Counted from the first letter of the stretch, positions 1 to 5,689 are shown. The stretch: DNA of 5,689 nucleotides from Candidatus Aminicenantota bacterium (GCA_003524335.1 DQHV01000102.1:264-5952); one strand, 5' to 3'. Notes: generated by a model not told the origin, from the letters alone. A program made the numbers and translations.

Positions 1-491
1 GTGGTCGTATAGATGTGGCACTTGACCGTGGGCAAGTGGACCATGTTCTTGCCGATGAAGTACTCGGGAATTCTGATCCCGTCCTTGAAGACCTTGTTTA
101 GAACGAGCATCCTGGCTTTAGGGCTGTGGATTATCCAACTCATGTCTTCTTGCTTAAAATTGAAGAGGACCTTGATGCCATGGGCTTCAAAGACCGGCCG
201 GTAGCCATTGAGGTCTTCTCCCTTGTAAGCATTCGTAACCTCGGTCTTGTTCTGGACGCAGGAGAGGGAAGAGAAGCCGTATTTCTTCAGGGCGAGGATC
301 GTTCCTTCGAGCTGCCAGGGTGTCGTATTCGCCGAGGGAAAGGGATAATGCCAGGAAATATTGTCTTTCAGGATGGTCGGGGCGCCCCTGCCGAGGGACT
401 GCGGTCCGTTGGCCAGTTCGAAAAGCCTGGCGATATCATCCAGCACGGCCGCCGGAGAGGTCTTCAAGAGAGCGATTTTCGCCTTGCTCAA
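1..491 (-). CDS. DUF362 family protein, N-terminal part (3' end beyond window)
   Basis: The minus strand stays open from a TTG codon at 489-491 to the left edge, giving about 163 residues; the C-terminal part is outside. The protein begins MSKAKIALLKTSPAAVLDDI, then has NTTPWQLEGTILALKKYG in the middle and KNMVHLPTVKCHIYTT at the edge. The His-Leu-Pro-Thr-x-Lys-x-His motif preceded by IPEYFIGKN is the hallmark I recall for the DUF362 family (PF04015). TTG is chosen because an in-frame TGA lies eight codons upstream, no other start lies between, AAGGAG sits 9 nt upstream, and the resulting N-terminus matches the usual start of family members. DUF362 proteins have no settled biochemical role; some are linked to iron-sulfur domains, but none is visible in this part. 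There is no signal peptide, so it is probably cytoplasmic. It is divergent from the aldehyde dehydrogenase gene and may share control with it. Confidence 0.85.
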   Translation of the reverse strand, partial: MSKAKIALLKTSPAAVLDDIARLFELANGPQSLGRGAPTILKDNISWHYPFPSANTTPWQLEGTILALKKYGFSSLSCVQNKTEVTNAYKGEDLNGYRPVFEAHGIKVLFNFKQEDMSWIIHSPKARMLVLNKVFKDGIRIPEYFIGKNMVHLPTVKCHIYTT

Positions 492-500
492 ATCATCTGA

Positions 501-506
501 CTCCTT
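501..506 (-). promoter_or_regulatory. Ribosome binding site supporting the TTG start of the DUF362 gene
   Basis: AAGGAG on the minus strand lies 9 nt upstream of the TTG at 489-491. It also lies 4 nt upstream of an out-of-frame ATG (494-496) that is followed directly by ATT TGA. The TTG is the only start-type codon between the upstream in-frame stop and the conserved N-terminus, so this site decides the start. Confidence 0.65.
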
Positions 507-514
507 CGAGGATC

Positions 515-525
515 ACAATGATTGT
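515..525. promoter_or_regulatory. Short palindrome overlapping the DUF362 -10 box, possible operator
   Basis: ACAAT-G-ATTGT is a perfect inverted repeat with 5-bp arms and a one-base centre. It covers the -10 element and the likely start site of the leftward promoter, a usual place for a repressor. Arms of 5 bp are short enough to arise by chance, and I see no second copy in the intergenic region. Confidence 0.25.
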
Positions 526-549
526 AATTCTTTGCGGCGGACCTGACAA
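521..549 (-). promoter_or_regulatory. Sigma70-like promoter for the DUF362 gene
   Basis: On the minus strand TTGTCA (544-549) and TACAAT (521-526) are separated by exactly 17 bp. Each box has one mismatch to the TTGACA/TATAAT consensus. Initiation would fall near 514, giving a leader of about 20-25 nt before the TTG start with AAGGAG inside it. Sigma70-type recognition is assumed, since the organism is not known. Confidence 0.6.
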
Positions 550-562
550 GCACAAAGTGAAC

Positions 563-591
563 TGGACAGGCCGAGGCCGATGACCTATACT
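563..591 (+). promoter_or_regulatory. Sigma70-like promoter for the aldehyde dehydrogenase gene
   Basis: TGGACA (563-568) and TATACT (586-591) are separated by 17 bp, each with one mismatch to consensus. Transcription would start near 598, leaving a leader of about 77 nt before the ATG at 675. Its -35 box lies 13-14 bp from the -35 box of the leftward promoter, so the two promoters are back to back. Confidence 0.6.
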
Positions 592-604
592 TACGGCTTA
601 TTAT

Positions 605-620
605 CGTGCTTGGGAGCGCG
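605..620 (+). other. Possible leader hairpin in the aldehyde dehydrogenase mRNA
   Basis: CGTGCT (605-610) can pair with AGCGCG (615-620) around a TGGG loop: six base pairs including one G-U wobble. It would lie just downstream of the predicted transcription start and is followed by TTTAT. It could protect the 5' end of the mRNA or be accidental; the T-run is too short to call it a terminator. Confidence 0.3.
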
Positions 621-674
621 TTTATACGATTCTCTCCAACACCGGCCTTATCCATTTCCCATAAGGAGTGAATC

Positions 675-2093
675 ATGCCCAAGGCCGAAGAGATTATTGC
701 CAGAGCCTGGCAGGCCGCGGATTCCTTCCACAACCTCGGTCAGGCGAACACTGACGCCATCGTCCGGAGTGTTTACTTGGCCGCTCTGGCGGAGCGCGTT
801 CGCTTGGCCAAGCTGGCCCACGAGGAAACGGGAATCGGAGTCTGGCAACACAAAGTCATTAAGAATGTCATCGCCACCCAGCTTGTCTATGAAGATATTA
901 AAAGCCAAAAGACCATGGGGGTTATCTCCGAAGACCCGAAGAGCGGGATTGCCGAGGTCGCCCAACCCCTCGGCCCCATCCTTGGCCTTATCCCCGTAAC
1001 CAACCCGACTTCCACCACTATATTCAAGTGTCTGATTTCTCTGAAAACACGGAACGCCTTGATCATCTGTCCCCATCAAGCCGCCCGACGGTCCATCGCT
1101 GCCGCCGCCGAGGTCTGCTATCAGGCGGCCCTCCGGGCGGGCGCGCCCGATGACTGTATTCAATGGCTGGACAAGGTTGGCCCGGATACCGTGGCCGAGC
1201 TCATGAGCAACCCGCGGCTGGCGCTCATCCTGGCCACGGGCACCGATACTCTCGTTCGCAAAGCCCACACCTCGGGGACGCCGGTTATCGGTGTCGGCCC
1301 GGGGAACGTTCCGGTTTATATCGGAGTCTCGGCCGACATCCCGTTTGCCGTTAAGAGCATTATCAGCTCGAAGACATTCGATAACGGTTCCGTCTGTGCC
1401 AGCGAGCAGGCGGTGGTGGTGAGATGGGAAGCTGCCGACAGGGTCGTAGAGGAATTCAAGAAGGAGGGGGCCCACTTTTTAACCCCCGAGGAGACGGAAA
1501 AAGTGGGCCGGATCGCCTACGATCCGGACCGCGCTTCTATGACCGCCATTGTCGTCGGCCAGTCTGCGCTGGCGATCGCTCAAAAGGCCGGGATAGAAGT
1601 GCCGCCGGACACGATCCTTCTTATCGCGCCTCTCCAAGGCGTCGGTCGGAACCATCCGCTTTCGGCTGAGATCCTGGCACCCATCCTGGCCTTCTACATC
1701 GAAGATGATTTTGACGACGCCATCCGGCGCTGCTCGGAGATCACCAAGTTCGGAGGCACGGGGCACACTGCTGTTATCTATTCCAACCGGGACGAGAGGA
1801 TCGAGTACTTCTCCAGAGTTATCGAGGCAGGCCGCATCCTGGTGAACATGCCTTCGACCCAAGGCGCACTAGGAGGTATATTCAACACGCTGAGTCCATC
1901 CTTTACCCTGGGCTGTGGGACAGGGGGAAACAATATCACTACGGACAACATTACGGCCAGGCATCTGCTCAACATCCACCGGATCGCCCGCCGGCGGCCG
2001 AACCCCCGCTGGTCCTCCTTGGATCAGAAAATTCTCGTCGATGAAAAAGTCCTGCCGGAAACGATCGAATCCGAATTCAACCGGAACTATTGA
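675..2093 (+). CDS. CoA-acylating aldehyde dehydrogenase (AdhE N-domain type, stand-alone)
   Basis: The 472-residue product belongs to the aldehyde dehydrogenase superfamily, acylating branch, which interconverts an aldehyde, CoA and NAD+ with acyl-CoA and NADH. Visible motifs include TNPTST (109-114), the FKCLISLKTRN segment (117-127) that precedes the cofactor-binding region, GVGPGNVPVYI (206-216), FDNGSVCASEQ (235-245) with the predicted catalytic Cys241, GTGHTA (361-366), and a C-terminal part ending in NITARHLLNIHRIARRRPNP. These resemble the aldehyde dehydrogenase half of bifunctional AdhE more than EutE/PduP. The length is that of one domain, and no iron-dependent alcohol dehydrogenase domain follows. 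No N-terminal microcompartment-targeting extension is seen; the catalytic fold begins at once. The start is set by AAGGAG (663-668), 6 nt before the ATG. It is probably a cytoplasmic fermentative enzyme of acetaldehyde or another short aldehyde. Sulfoacetaldehyde and other substrates cannot be excluded. The gene is monocistronic here. Confidence 0.9.
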   Translation: MPKAEEIIARAWQAADSFHNLGQANTDAIVRSVYLAALAERVRLAKLAHEETGIGVWQHKVIKNVIATQLVYEDIKSQKTMGVISEDPKSGIAEVAQPLGPILGLIPVTNPTSTTIFKCLISLKTRNALIICPHQAARRSIAAAAEVCYQAALRAGAPDDCIQWLDKVGPDTVAELMSNPRLALILATGTDTLVRKAHTSGTPVIGVGPGNVPVYIGVSADIPFAVKSIISSKTFDNGSVCASEQAVVVRWEAADRVVEEFKKEGAHFLTPEETEKVGRIAYDPDRASMTAIVVGQSALAIAQKAGIEVPPDTILLIAPLQGVGRNHPLSAEILAPILAFYIEDDFDDAIRRCSEITKFGGTGHTAVIYSNRDERIEYFSRVIEAGRILVNMPSTQGALGGIFNTLSPSFTLGCGTGGNNITTDNITARHLLNIHRIARRRPNPRWSSLDQKILVDEKVLPETIESEFNRNY

Positions 2094-2117
2094 ACCGAGA
2101 ATTCAGCCGATAAAAAC

Positions 2118-2945
2118 TCACTCTGCCTGGGCCAGCTTCACATCCACCCAGAACGAATACTTTTTCGGGCCCGCCGGTCCCGCGGAAGGAGTCGAGCCCA
2201 GATAGCTTCCTGTTGTTTTTTCCTGAGTCATATCCGATCCGGTCCCGGTGCCGCGGGCCTGCCCTCTCAGCGCCTCTCTCATCTCCTTGGTCATCCCGCC
2301 CCATTCGAACCCGATCTTGATGTCCTTTCCCGGCTCTGCCCCGATCCCGGCCGGATGGATTTCCCGGGCGGCCAAGGGAATCCGGAATTCATAGAGGACC
2401 ATATCTTGCTGTCTCCCGATCCTGAAACCGGGCAGGTCGATGTCCTGGACAGGGCCGGCCGGGAAGATGTCCTCTCCCTTCTTGTTCACGGCTGTTGCCG
2501 CAAAGACAACGAACTGCGGCTTATCCTTGAGCTCCTGTTTTCTTTCTTCTGAAAGCGGCTGGCCCATTTTCTCCATGTACTCGATGAGCTGCGCTCCGTT
2601 GACGGTCTTTTTTACGAAGCGGACGCCCCAATCCTTGTCTTTTTTACCCGACGTGCCGGCATAAAGGGTAATCCCCGTCATATCGATGGAGCTGAGGAAC
2701 TTAGGGTTTTTGAAAATAAACAGGACGTAAACGTTGCGTCCGTCATTCCGGAAGGCATAATCCACTCCGACGCTTTTCTCAAAAGCTACGGCATCTTCCA
2801 CCCACTCCTCGCTCTGGCCGTCGATCTGAGGCGGGGATGCCGTCCAGGTGCTCTGGACGATATCCTCGGCCGGATAGACAGTCGTGGCAAAAAGAGAAAA
2901 GGCGACGACCTGAATGAGTCCCGGGATGAGCTTATTTTTTTTCAT
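2118..2945 (-). CDS. Secreted CBM9-like (DOMON-type beta-sandwich) protein
   Basis: The product has 275 residues. A basic start (MKKNK) and a hydrophobic stretch to about residue 25 form a signal peptide, probably cleaved near A26; no lipobox cysteine is seen. The mature protein opens with PPQIDGQSEEW (38-48), the Pro-x-Ile-Asp-Gly...Trp signature of CBM9-like domains, followed by DYAFRNDGRNVYVLFIFKN (62-80) and the strand-like MVLYEFRIPL (182-191). Residues about 230-262 are rich in Gly, Thr, Ser and Pro and look like a flexible segment before a final strand, KKYSFWVDVKL. Family members bind carbohydrates or other ligands at the cell surface, but no ligand can be inferred here. The ATG has GGAGG 8 nt upstream (2954-2958). 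It follows the exporter genes but is separated by a terminator, and it converges on the aldehyde dehydrogenase gene with 24 bp between stops. Confidence 0.75.
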   Translation of the reverse strand: MKKNKLIPGLIQVVAFSLFATTVYPAEDIVQSTWTASPPQIDGQSEEWVEDAVAFEKSVGVDYAFRNDGRNVYVLFIFKNPKFLSSIDMTGITLYAGTSGKKDKDWGVRFVKKTVNGAQLIEYMEKMGQPLSEERKQELKDKPQFVVFAATAVNKKGEDIFPAGPVQDIDLPGFRIGRQQDMVLYEFRIPLAAREIHPAGIGAEPGKDIKIGFEWGGMTKEMREALRGQARGTGTGSDMTQEKTTGSYLGSTPSAGPAGPKKYSFWVDVKLAQAE

Positions 2946-2969
2946 TATTGCAGCCTCCGATTCACCCTT

Positions 2970-2975
2970 ATTCTA
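2970..2975 (-). promoter_or_regulatory. Possible -10 element for the CBM9-like gene
   Basis: TAGAAT on the minus strand is one mismatch from TATAAT and lies 24 bp before the ATG, just after the exporter terminator. The sequence 17 bp further upstream (TTTTAT) is a poor -35 box, so the promoter would be weak, activator-dependent, or not real. Confidence 0.3.
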
Positions 2976-2979
2976 CAGC

Positions 2980-3013
2980 AAAAATCAGGCCAATAAAAGG
3001 CCCTGGCGGCCTG
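2980..3013 (-). terminator. Intrinsic terminator after the ABC permease gene
   Basis: On the minus strand CAGGCC (3008-3013) pairs perfectly with GGCCTG (2986-2991), followed at once by ATTTTT (2980-2985). An alternative, tighter stem uses GGGCC within the loop with the same right arm. It begins 7 nt after the permease stop codon, which fits termination of the exporter transcript before the CBM9-like gene. Confidence 0.6.
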
Positions 3014-3020
3014 CCCGTTT

Positions 3021-4706
3021 TCAGGTTTCAATGGACGGATAACGCCGGAGGGCGAACTGACTGACTAGGGTAAAGGCCAGACAGGCCAATCCCACGCCGA
3101 ATGTCGCCATGATCCCGATGACGGCCCCAAGGCTGAGGCCGGACTTACCCAGGGCGACGAACGCCAACCCATAGAGGAAGAGGAATCCAAGGTCGAAGAG
3201 CATGGCGATAAGGACATTGAGGTTCTGCTTCATCGCTTTTTGAGGGCTGATCCAGTCGAGCAACGGCCGGGCCAGGTCGACGGCCAGGTTCAACGAAGTA
3301 ATAAAAGCGGTGACTGGGAGAGCAAGGGCGAGGCTGGAGAGCCACTGCCAGGCACCCAGATGGAAACGGAGGGCCAGGACGGCGACGGCGCTGCCGATTC
3401 CTAGCAGGGCTATTGCCGAGGAGTGCAGAAATTTGGCTGAGACCTGCTGCCGATAACCCACCGGGATGACCTTGGAGATCCAGAATTTCCGCCCTTCCCT
3501 GGAAAAGGAGGACGAGGCCACCCCGCTCAGCGTGGCGCAGACGATCATGAACATCGTCGTCACCAGGATCCCCGTGGCCGGCTTAGCCGAAGTCATCAGG
3601 CGGAGGATATCGGCGCTGTCAGTGCCCTGTTTGCTCGAGCTGAGAGTCAGGGCGAGAACGATCGGGATCAGGAGGACTCCGAGGACGCCATTGAGGAGGA
3701 AAATCGGCGTCCTGTTCATCAGCCGGACCTCACGCAGGAAAATAGCTCTCACCGGATGGCAGCCCGAAGAGAACTTGATCGCCAAGGCCTTGCCGCCACG
3801 GACTCGGACTCCACTTCGCTCGCTCAACCCCACCAGCCCCCCGAAAAAAAGGCGCTGGGCGCCGGCCATGAGGCCTCCAAAAAGCAGGATTGAAAGGCCC
3901 GAGAAAAGGGCAAAGGCGGACAAGCCCGAAGCTGTCATCAAGCCGTCATGGAGGAAGCGCGTCGCCCAGATCGCCGGCGGGAAGCGGCGGCCGATCGTCT
4001 GAACCAGCCCATCCGGGGAAGCGATCATGGACATGATTTGTTGAGTGTCCAGATCCGAGGTGCCGGCCGCCCGGCTCAGGCCGAACTGGAGGAAGAGGGC
4101 GGCGGCGATGAGGACCAGAGATCCGCTGATGATCAGCAGGTCTTTCTTCCTCCCGACGTTGACCAGCCGCATCATCCCGACAACCACTAAGCCAGCGGCC
4201 GTCAAGGGAATGACCGGCAGGAGGATGTAAGTCAGGGGCATGATCAGCCAATATCCTGGGTCTCCATGCCTTTTGAAGCCATAAACGATCAGGGCCGGCA
4301 GGATGAACGGAGCCATTGTCAGGTACTCGTTTATCAGGACGACGGCGAACTTGGACAGCAGGATCTGGGACGGTTTGAGAGGGAGGGCTATGAGGTACTC
4401 CAGGTCCCTGGAGAAATAGAAGGTGGCGATGAGGTAGAACAGTCCGAAGACGAGGATCATGAGCTGACCAGCCAGGACGGCCAGCGTCAGCAACGCCTTT
4501 TCCTGGCCGAGCGAATTAAGCATATCGAAGACGTCTCCGAGGAGCCGGACATATAGGACAAGCGTCGGAACGACACCAACCACACCCAGGGCAACGAGGG
4601 GGACCATCCAGCGGTCGCGCTTCTGGACGAAGAGACGATGGCGCACGATTGACCAGCCGAAATTGGAGTTTAGAGCGGCCTTGATGAGGGCGGCGGTCGG
4701 GCTCAT
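3021..4706 (-). CDS. ABC transporter permease, PF16949-like, 12 predicted membrane helices
   Basis: The start is set at 4704-4706, giving MSPTAALIKAAL and 561 residues. This ATG overlaps the ATPase stop in ATGA, the classic coupled junction. A longer open frame to 4889 exists but its extra 61 residues are Arg/His/Gly-rich and only shadow the ATPase gene. Hydrophobic segments lie at about 34-56, 71-96, 120-143, 151-178, 189-210, 260-285, 334-356, 377-400, 426-447, 453-477, 495-518 and 524-550. The segment FSRDLEYLIALPLKPSQILL (98-117) is the most recognisable feature and matches the ABC exporter permeases grouped as ABC_tran_2 (PF16949). A second, similar motif at 401-426 shows that the protein is a tandem duplication of six-helix ABC-2 halves, so one chain may form the whole pore. 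It would sit in the cytoplasmic membrane with the ATPase encoded just upstream. The substrate is unknown. Confidence 0.85.
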   Translation of the reverse strand: MSPTAALIKAALNSNFGWSIVRHRLFVQKRDRWMVPLVALGVVGVVPTLVLYVRLLGDVFDMLNSLGQEKALLTLAVLAGQLMILVFGLFYLIATFYFSRDLEYLIALPLKPSQILLSKFAVVLINEYLTMAPFILPALIVYGFKRHGDPGYWLIMPLTYILLPVIPLTAAGLVVVGMMRLVNVGRKKDLLIISGSLVLIAAALFLQFGLSRAAGTSDLDTQQIMSMIASPDGLVQTIGRRFPPAIWATRFLHDGLMTASGLSAFALFSGLSILLFGGLMAGAQRLFFGGLVGLSERSGVRVRGGKALAIKFSSGCHPVRAIFLREVRLMNRTPIFLLNGVLGVLLIPIVLALTLSSSKQGTDSADILRLMTSAKPATGILVTTMFMIVCATLSGVASSSFSREGRKFWISKVIPVGYRQQVSAKFLHSSAIALLGIGSAVAVLALRFHLGAWQWLSSLALALPVTAFITSLNLAVDLARPLLDWISPQKAMKQNLNVLIAMLFDLGFLFLYGLAFVALGKSGLSLGAVIGIMATFGVGLACLAFTLVSQFALRRYPSIET

Positions 4707-5428
4707 GTCTCGGTCAGCTCCAGGAAGATATTCTCCAGCGAGGCCTTGTCTTTCGCCTGATCCCTGAGTTCGGCCATCGTCCCGCAGGCGGCGAGCCGCC
4801 CCTTGTGGATGATGGCGATGCGGTCGCATAAGCGCTCGGCGACTTCCATGATATGAGTGGAGAAAAACAGGGTTCCTCCGCCGTCGCAATGCTCCCGCAT
4901 AGCTTCCTTGAGGAGATGAGAAGACCTTGGGTCGAGTCCGACCATGGGCTCGTCGAGGACGAAGACTTTGGGCTTGACCATCAAGGCGGCGGTCAGGATA
5001 ATCTTCTGCCGCATACCGTGGGAGTAAGTTTGGATGGGGTCGGCCACGGCGCGGGAAAGCTCGAAGGCCTGGAGCCAGTGCTCGATCCGGTTCCGCCGCT
5101 CGCCGCCGGAAACGCCGTAGACATCGCCCATGAAATTGAGGTACTCGATCCCCTTGAGGCGTTCATAGATTTCCGGTTCGTCGGGGACGTAGGCGGTCAT
5201 GGCCTTGCAGCGAAGGGCTTCAGCCCCGTTGTCCAGGCCGGCGATCCGGATCGTTCCGGCATCGGGCTTGAGGATGCCGACGATCATCTTGATCGTCGTC
5301 GTCTTGCCGGCTCCGTTCGGCCCCAGGAAGCCGAAAATCTCGCCCGGGGGGACGGTCAGGGTCAGGTCATCGACCGCTCGGACGGCCCCCTTGTTGTAGC
5401 TTTTTGAGACGTGGTCGATTTCGATCAT
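4703..5428 (-). CDS. ABC transporter ATP-binding protein (ABC-2 exporter type)
   Basis: The 241-residue product is a complete nucleotide-binding subunit that powers the membrane partner encoded next to it. Walker A is GPNGAGKT (36-43), the signature motif is YSHGMRQK (135-142, a variant of LSGGQ), Walker B is VFVLDEP (155-161), the D-loop is GLDP (164-167) and the switch histidine is His191 in FFSTHIMEVAE. The Q-loop position reads YVPDEPEIYERL, so the usual glutamine is Asp83. The GPNGAGKTTTIK core and the LENIFLELTE ending are typical of ATPases paired with ABC-2 exporters; no DUF4162-like tail is present. AGGAGG (5433-5438) lies 4 nt before the ATG. The stop overlaps the permease start by four bases, so the two are translated together. 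It lies 66 bp after the outer-membrane protein gene, with no convincing terminator between them. Confidence 0.93.
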   Translation of the reverse strand: MIEIDHVSKSYNKGAVRAVDDLTLTVPPGEIFGFLGPNGAGKTTTIKMIVGILKPDAGTIRIAGLDNGAEALRCKAMTAYVPDEPEIYERLKGIEYLNFMGDVYGVSGGERRNRIEHWLQAFELSRAVADPIQTYSHGMRQKIILTAALMVKPKVFVLDEPMVGLDPRSSHLLKEAMREHCDGGGTLFFSTHIMEVAERLCDRIAIIHKGRLAACGTMAELRDQAKDKASLENIFLELTET

Positions 5429-5432
5429 GGGG

Positions 5433-5438
5433 CCTCCT
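5433..5438 (-). promoter_or_regulatory. Ribosome binding site of the ABC ATPase gene
   Basis: AGGAGG on the minus strand lies 4 nt before the ATG at 5426-5428, which is strong but close. It supports this start over any internal one, and the MIEIDHVSKSY N-terminus is the normal beginning of the family. Confidence 0.6.
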
Positions 5439-5494
5439 CAGCGTCTGTCCACACGTCCATCCTATAAGGAAGTACGGAAAACCGCCACCCGGGT

Positions 5495-5689
5495 TTATGG
5501 CCTGATCGAAAGGGTGACCTTCAGGACACCGCGGTCCTGGAGAGAAAAGAAGCGGGCGGCAGGATCGAACCTCCTCTCCCAATTCCTATTATAAACGAGG
5601 TAGATATCGTTGCCGGGTTTGATCTGCCAGCGCAGCCGGGCGTTCCAGCCCAGCTGCCTGGAGATGTCGTCGTACTGGATGTAGTTCAT
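5495..5689 (-). CDS. C-terminal end of a DUF5916-like outer-membrane protein (5' end beyond window)
   Basis: Only the last 64-65 codons are present; the frame is open to the right edge, and the ATG at 5687-5689 is very probably an internal methionine. The visible part, with MNYIQYDDISRQLGWNARLR followed by WQIKPGNDIYLVYNRNWE, alternates polar and hydrophobic residues as in the last strands of a beta-barrel. It matches what I recall of the C-terminal end of DUF5916 proteins, which usually begin with a CBM9-like domain and are common in Acidobacteriota and Bacteroidota. Function in this family is mostly unassigned. The protein ends VLKVTLSIRP, with proline in place of the terminal Phe or Trp that usually directs barrel insertion. 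It is 66 bp upstream of the ABC ATPase gene on the same strand, so co-transcription is possible. Identification rests on a short stretch and is moderate. Confidence 0.6.
   Translation of the reverse strand: MNYIQYDDISRQLGWNARLRWQIKPGNDIYLVYNRNWERRFDPAARFFSLQDRGVLKVTLSIRP

Noticed and set aside
126..500. 124-residue plus-strand open frame at the left end
   Set aside because: It is the shadow of the DUF362 gene on the minus strand, which has the recognisable motifs.
648..1475. 275-residue minus-strand open frame antisense to the aldehyde dehydrogenase gene
   Set aside because: The plus-strand product has clear family motifs over the whole stretch, while this translation resembles nothing and has no ribosome binding site.
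2094..2117. Terminator between the convergent aldehyde dehydrogenase and CBM9-like genes
   Set aside because: Only short A/T-rich pairings such as TTCAA/TTGAA near 2076-2093 are found, without a GC-rich stem and T-run on either strand.
3466..4002. 178-residue plus-strand open frame inside the permease gene
   Set aside because: Arg/Pro-rich shadow translation on the strand opposite a well-supported membrane protein; no start signal.
4707..4889. N-terminal extension of the permease frame by 61 residues
   Set aside because: It overlaps the ATPase 3' end in another frame, is Arg/His/Gly-rich and not membrane-like, and the ATGA overlap at 4703-4706 offers a natural start.
5473..5505. Terminator after the outer-membrane protein gene
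   Set aside because: On the minus strand a GCCA/TGGC pairing and a TTTT follow the stop region, but four base pairs with a ten-base loop are too weak.
1..5689. Mobile element, CRISPR array, tRNA or rRNA
   Set aside because: No repeated units, terminal inverted repeats, transposase or integrase motifs, or tRNA-like arm patterns were seen on either strand.

Overview
The window holds six protein-coding genes in a compact, moderately GC-rich bacterial layout; two of them run off the ends. The mix suggests a Gram-negative-type anaerobe from or near Acidobacteriota, possibly the Aminicenantia group. It combines a DUF362 protein, a stand-alone AdhE-type acylating aldehyde dehydrogenase, a lone secreted CBM9-like protein, a PF16949-like ABC exporter and the C-terminal end of a DUF5916-like outer-membrane protein. 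This placement rests on recalled family resemblance, not on a phylogenetic marker, because there is no rRNA, tRNA or housekeeping gene in the window.

Left part (1-2093): two divergent genes share a 183-bp intergenic region. To the left, on the minus strand, is the N-terminal part of a DUF362 protein that starts at a TTG codon. To the right, on the plus strand, is a complete CoA-acylating aldehyde dehydrogenase. The intergenic region contains two good sigma70-like promoters arranged back to back, each with a 17-bp spacer and only 14 bp between their -35 boxes. A short palindrome overlaps the -10 box of the DUF362 promoter.

Middle and right part (2118-5689): everything is on the minus strand. 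Read in the direction of transcription, the order is: the C-terminal end of a large beta-rich outer-membrane protein, an ABC ATPase, a 12-helix ABC permease whose start overlaps the ATPase stop (ATGA), an intrinsic terminator, and a secreted CBM9-like protein. The last gene converges on the aldehyde dehydrogenase with a 24-bp gap. The ATPase and permease very probably form one exporter; its substrate cannot be read from the sequence.

No mobile element, CRISPR array, RNA gene or clear new system is visible. The items most worth checking are the divergent promoter region, the TTG start with its two-codon overlapping ORF, the aldehyde dehydrogenase that lacks the alcohol dehydrogenase half, the tandem-duplicated permease with its Q-loop-variant ATPase, and the outer-membrane protein end that lacks a terminal aromatic residue.
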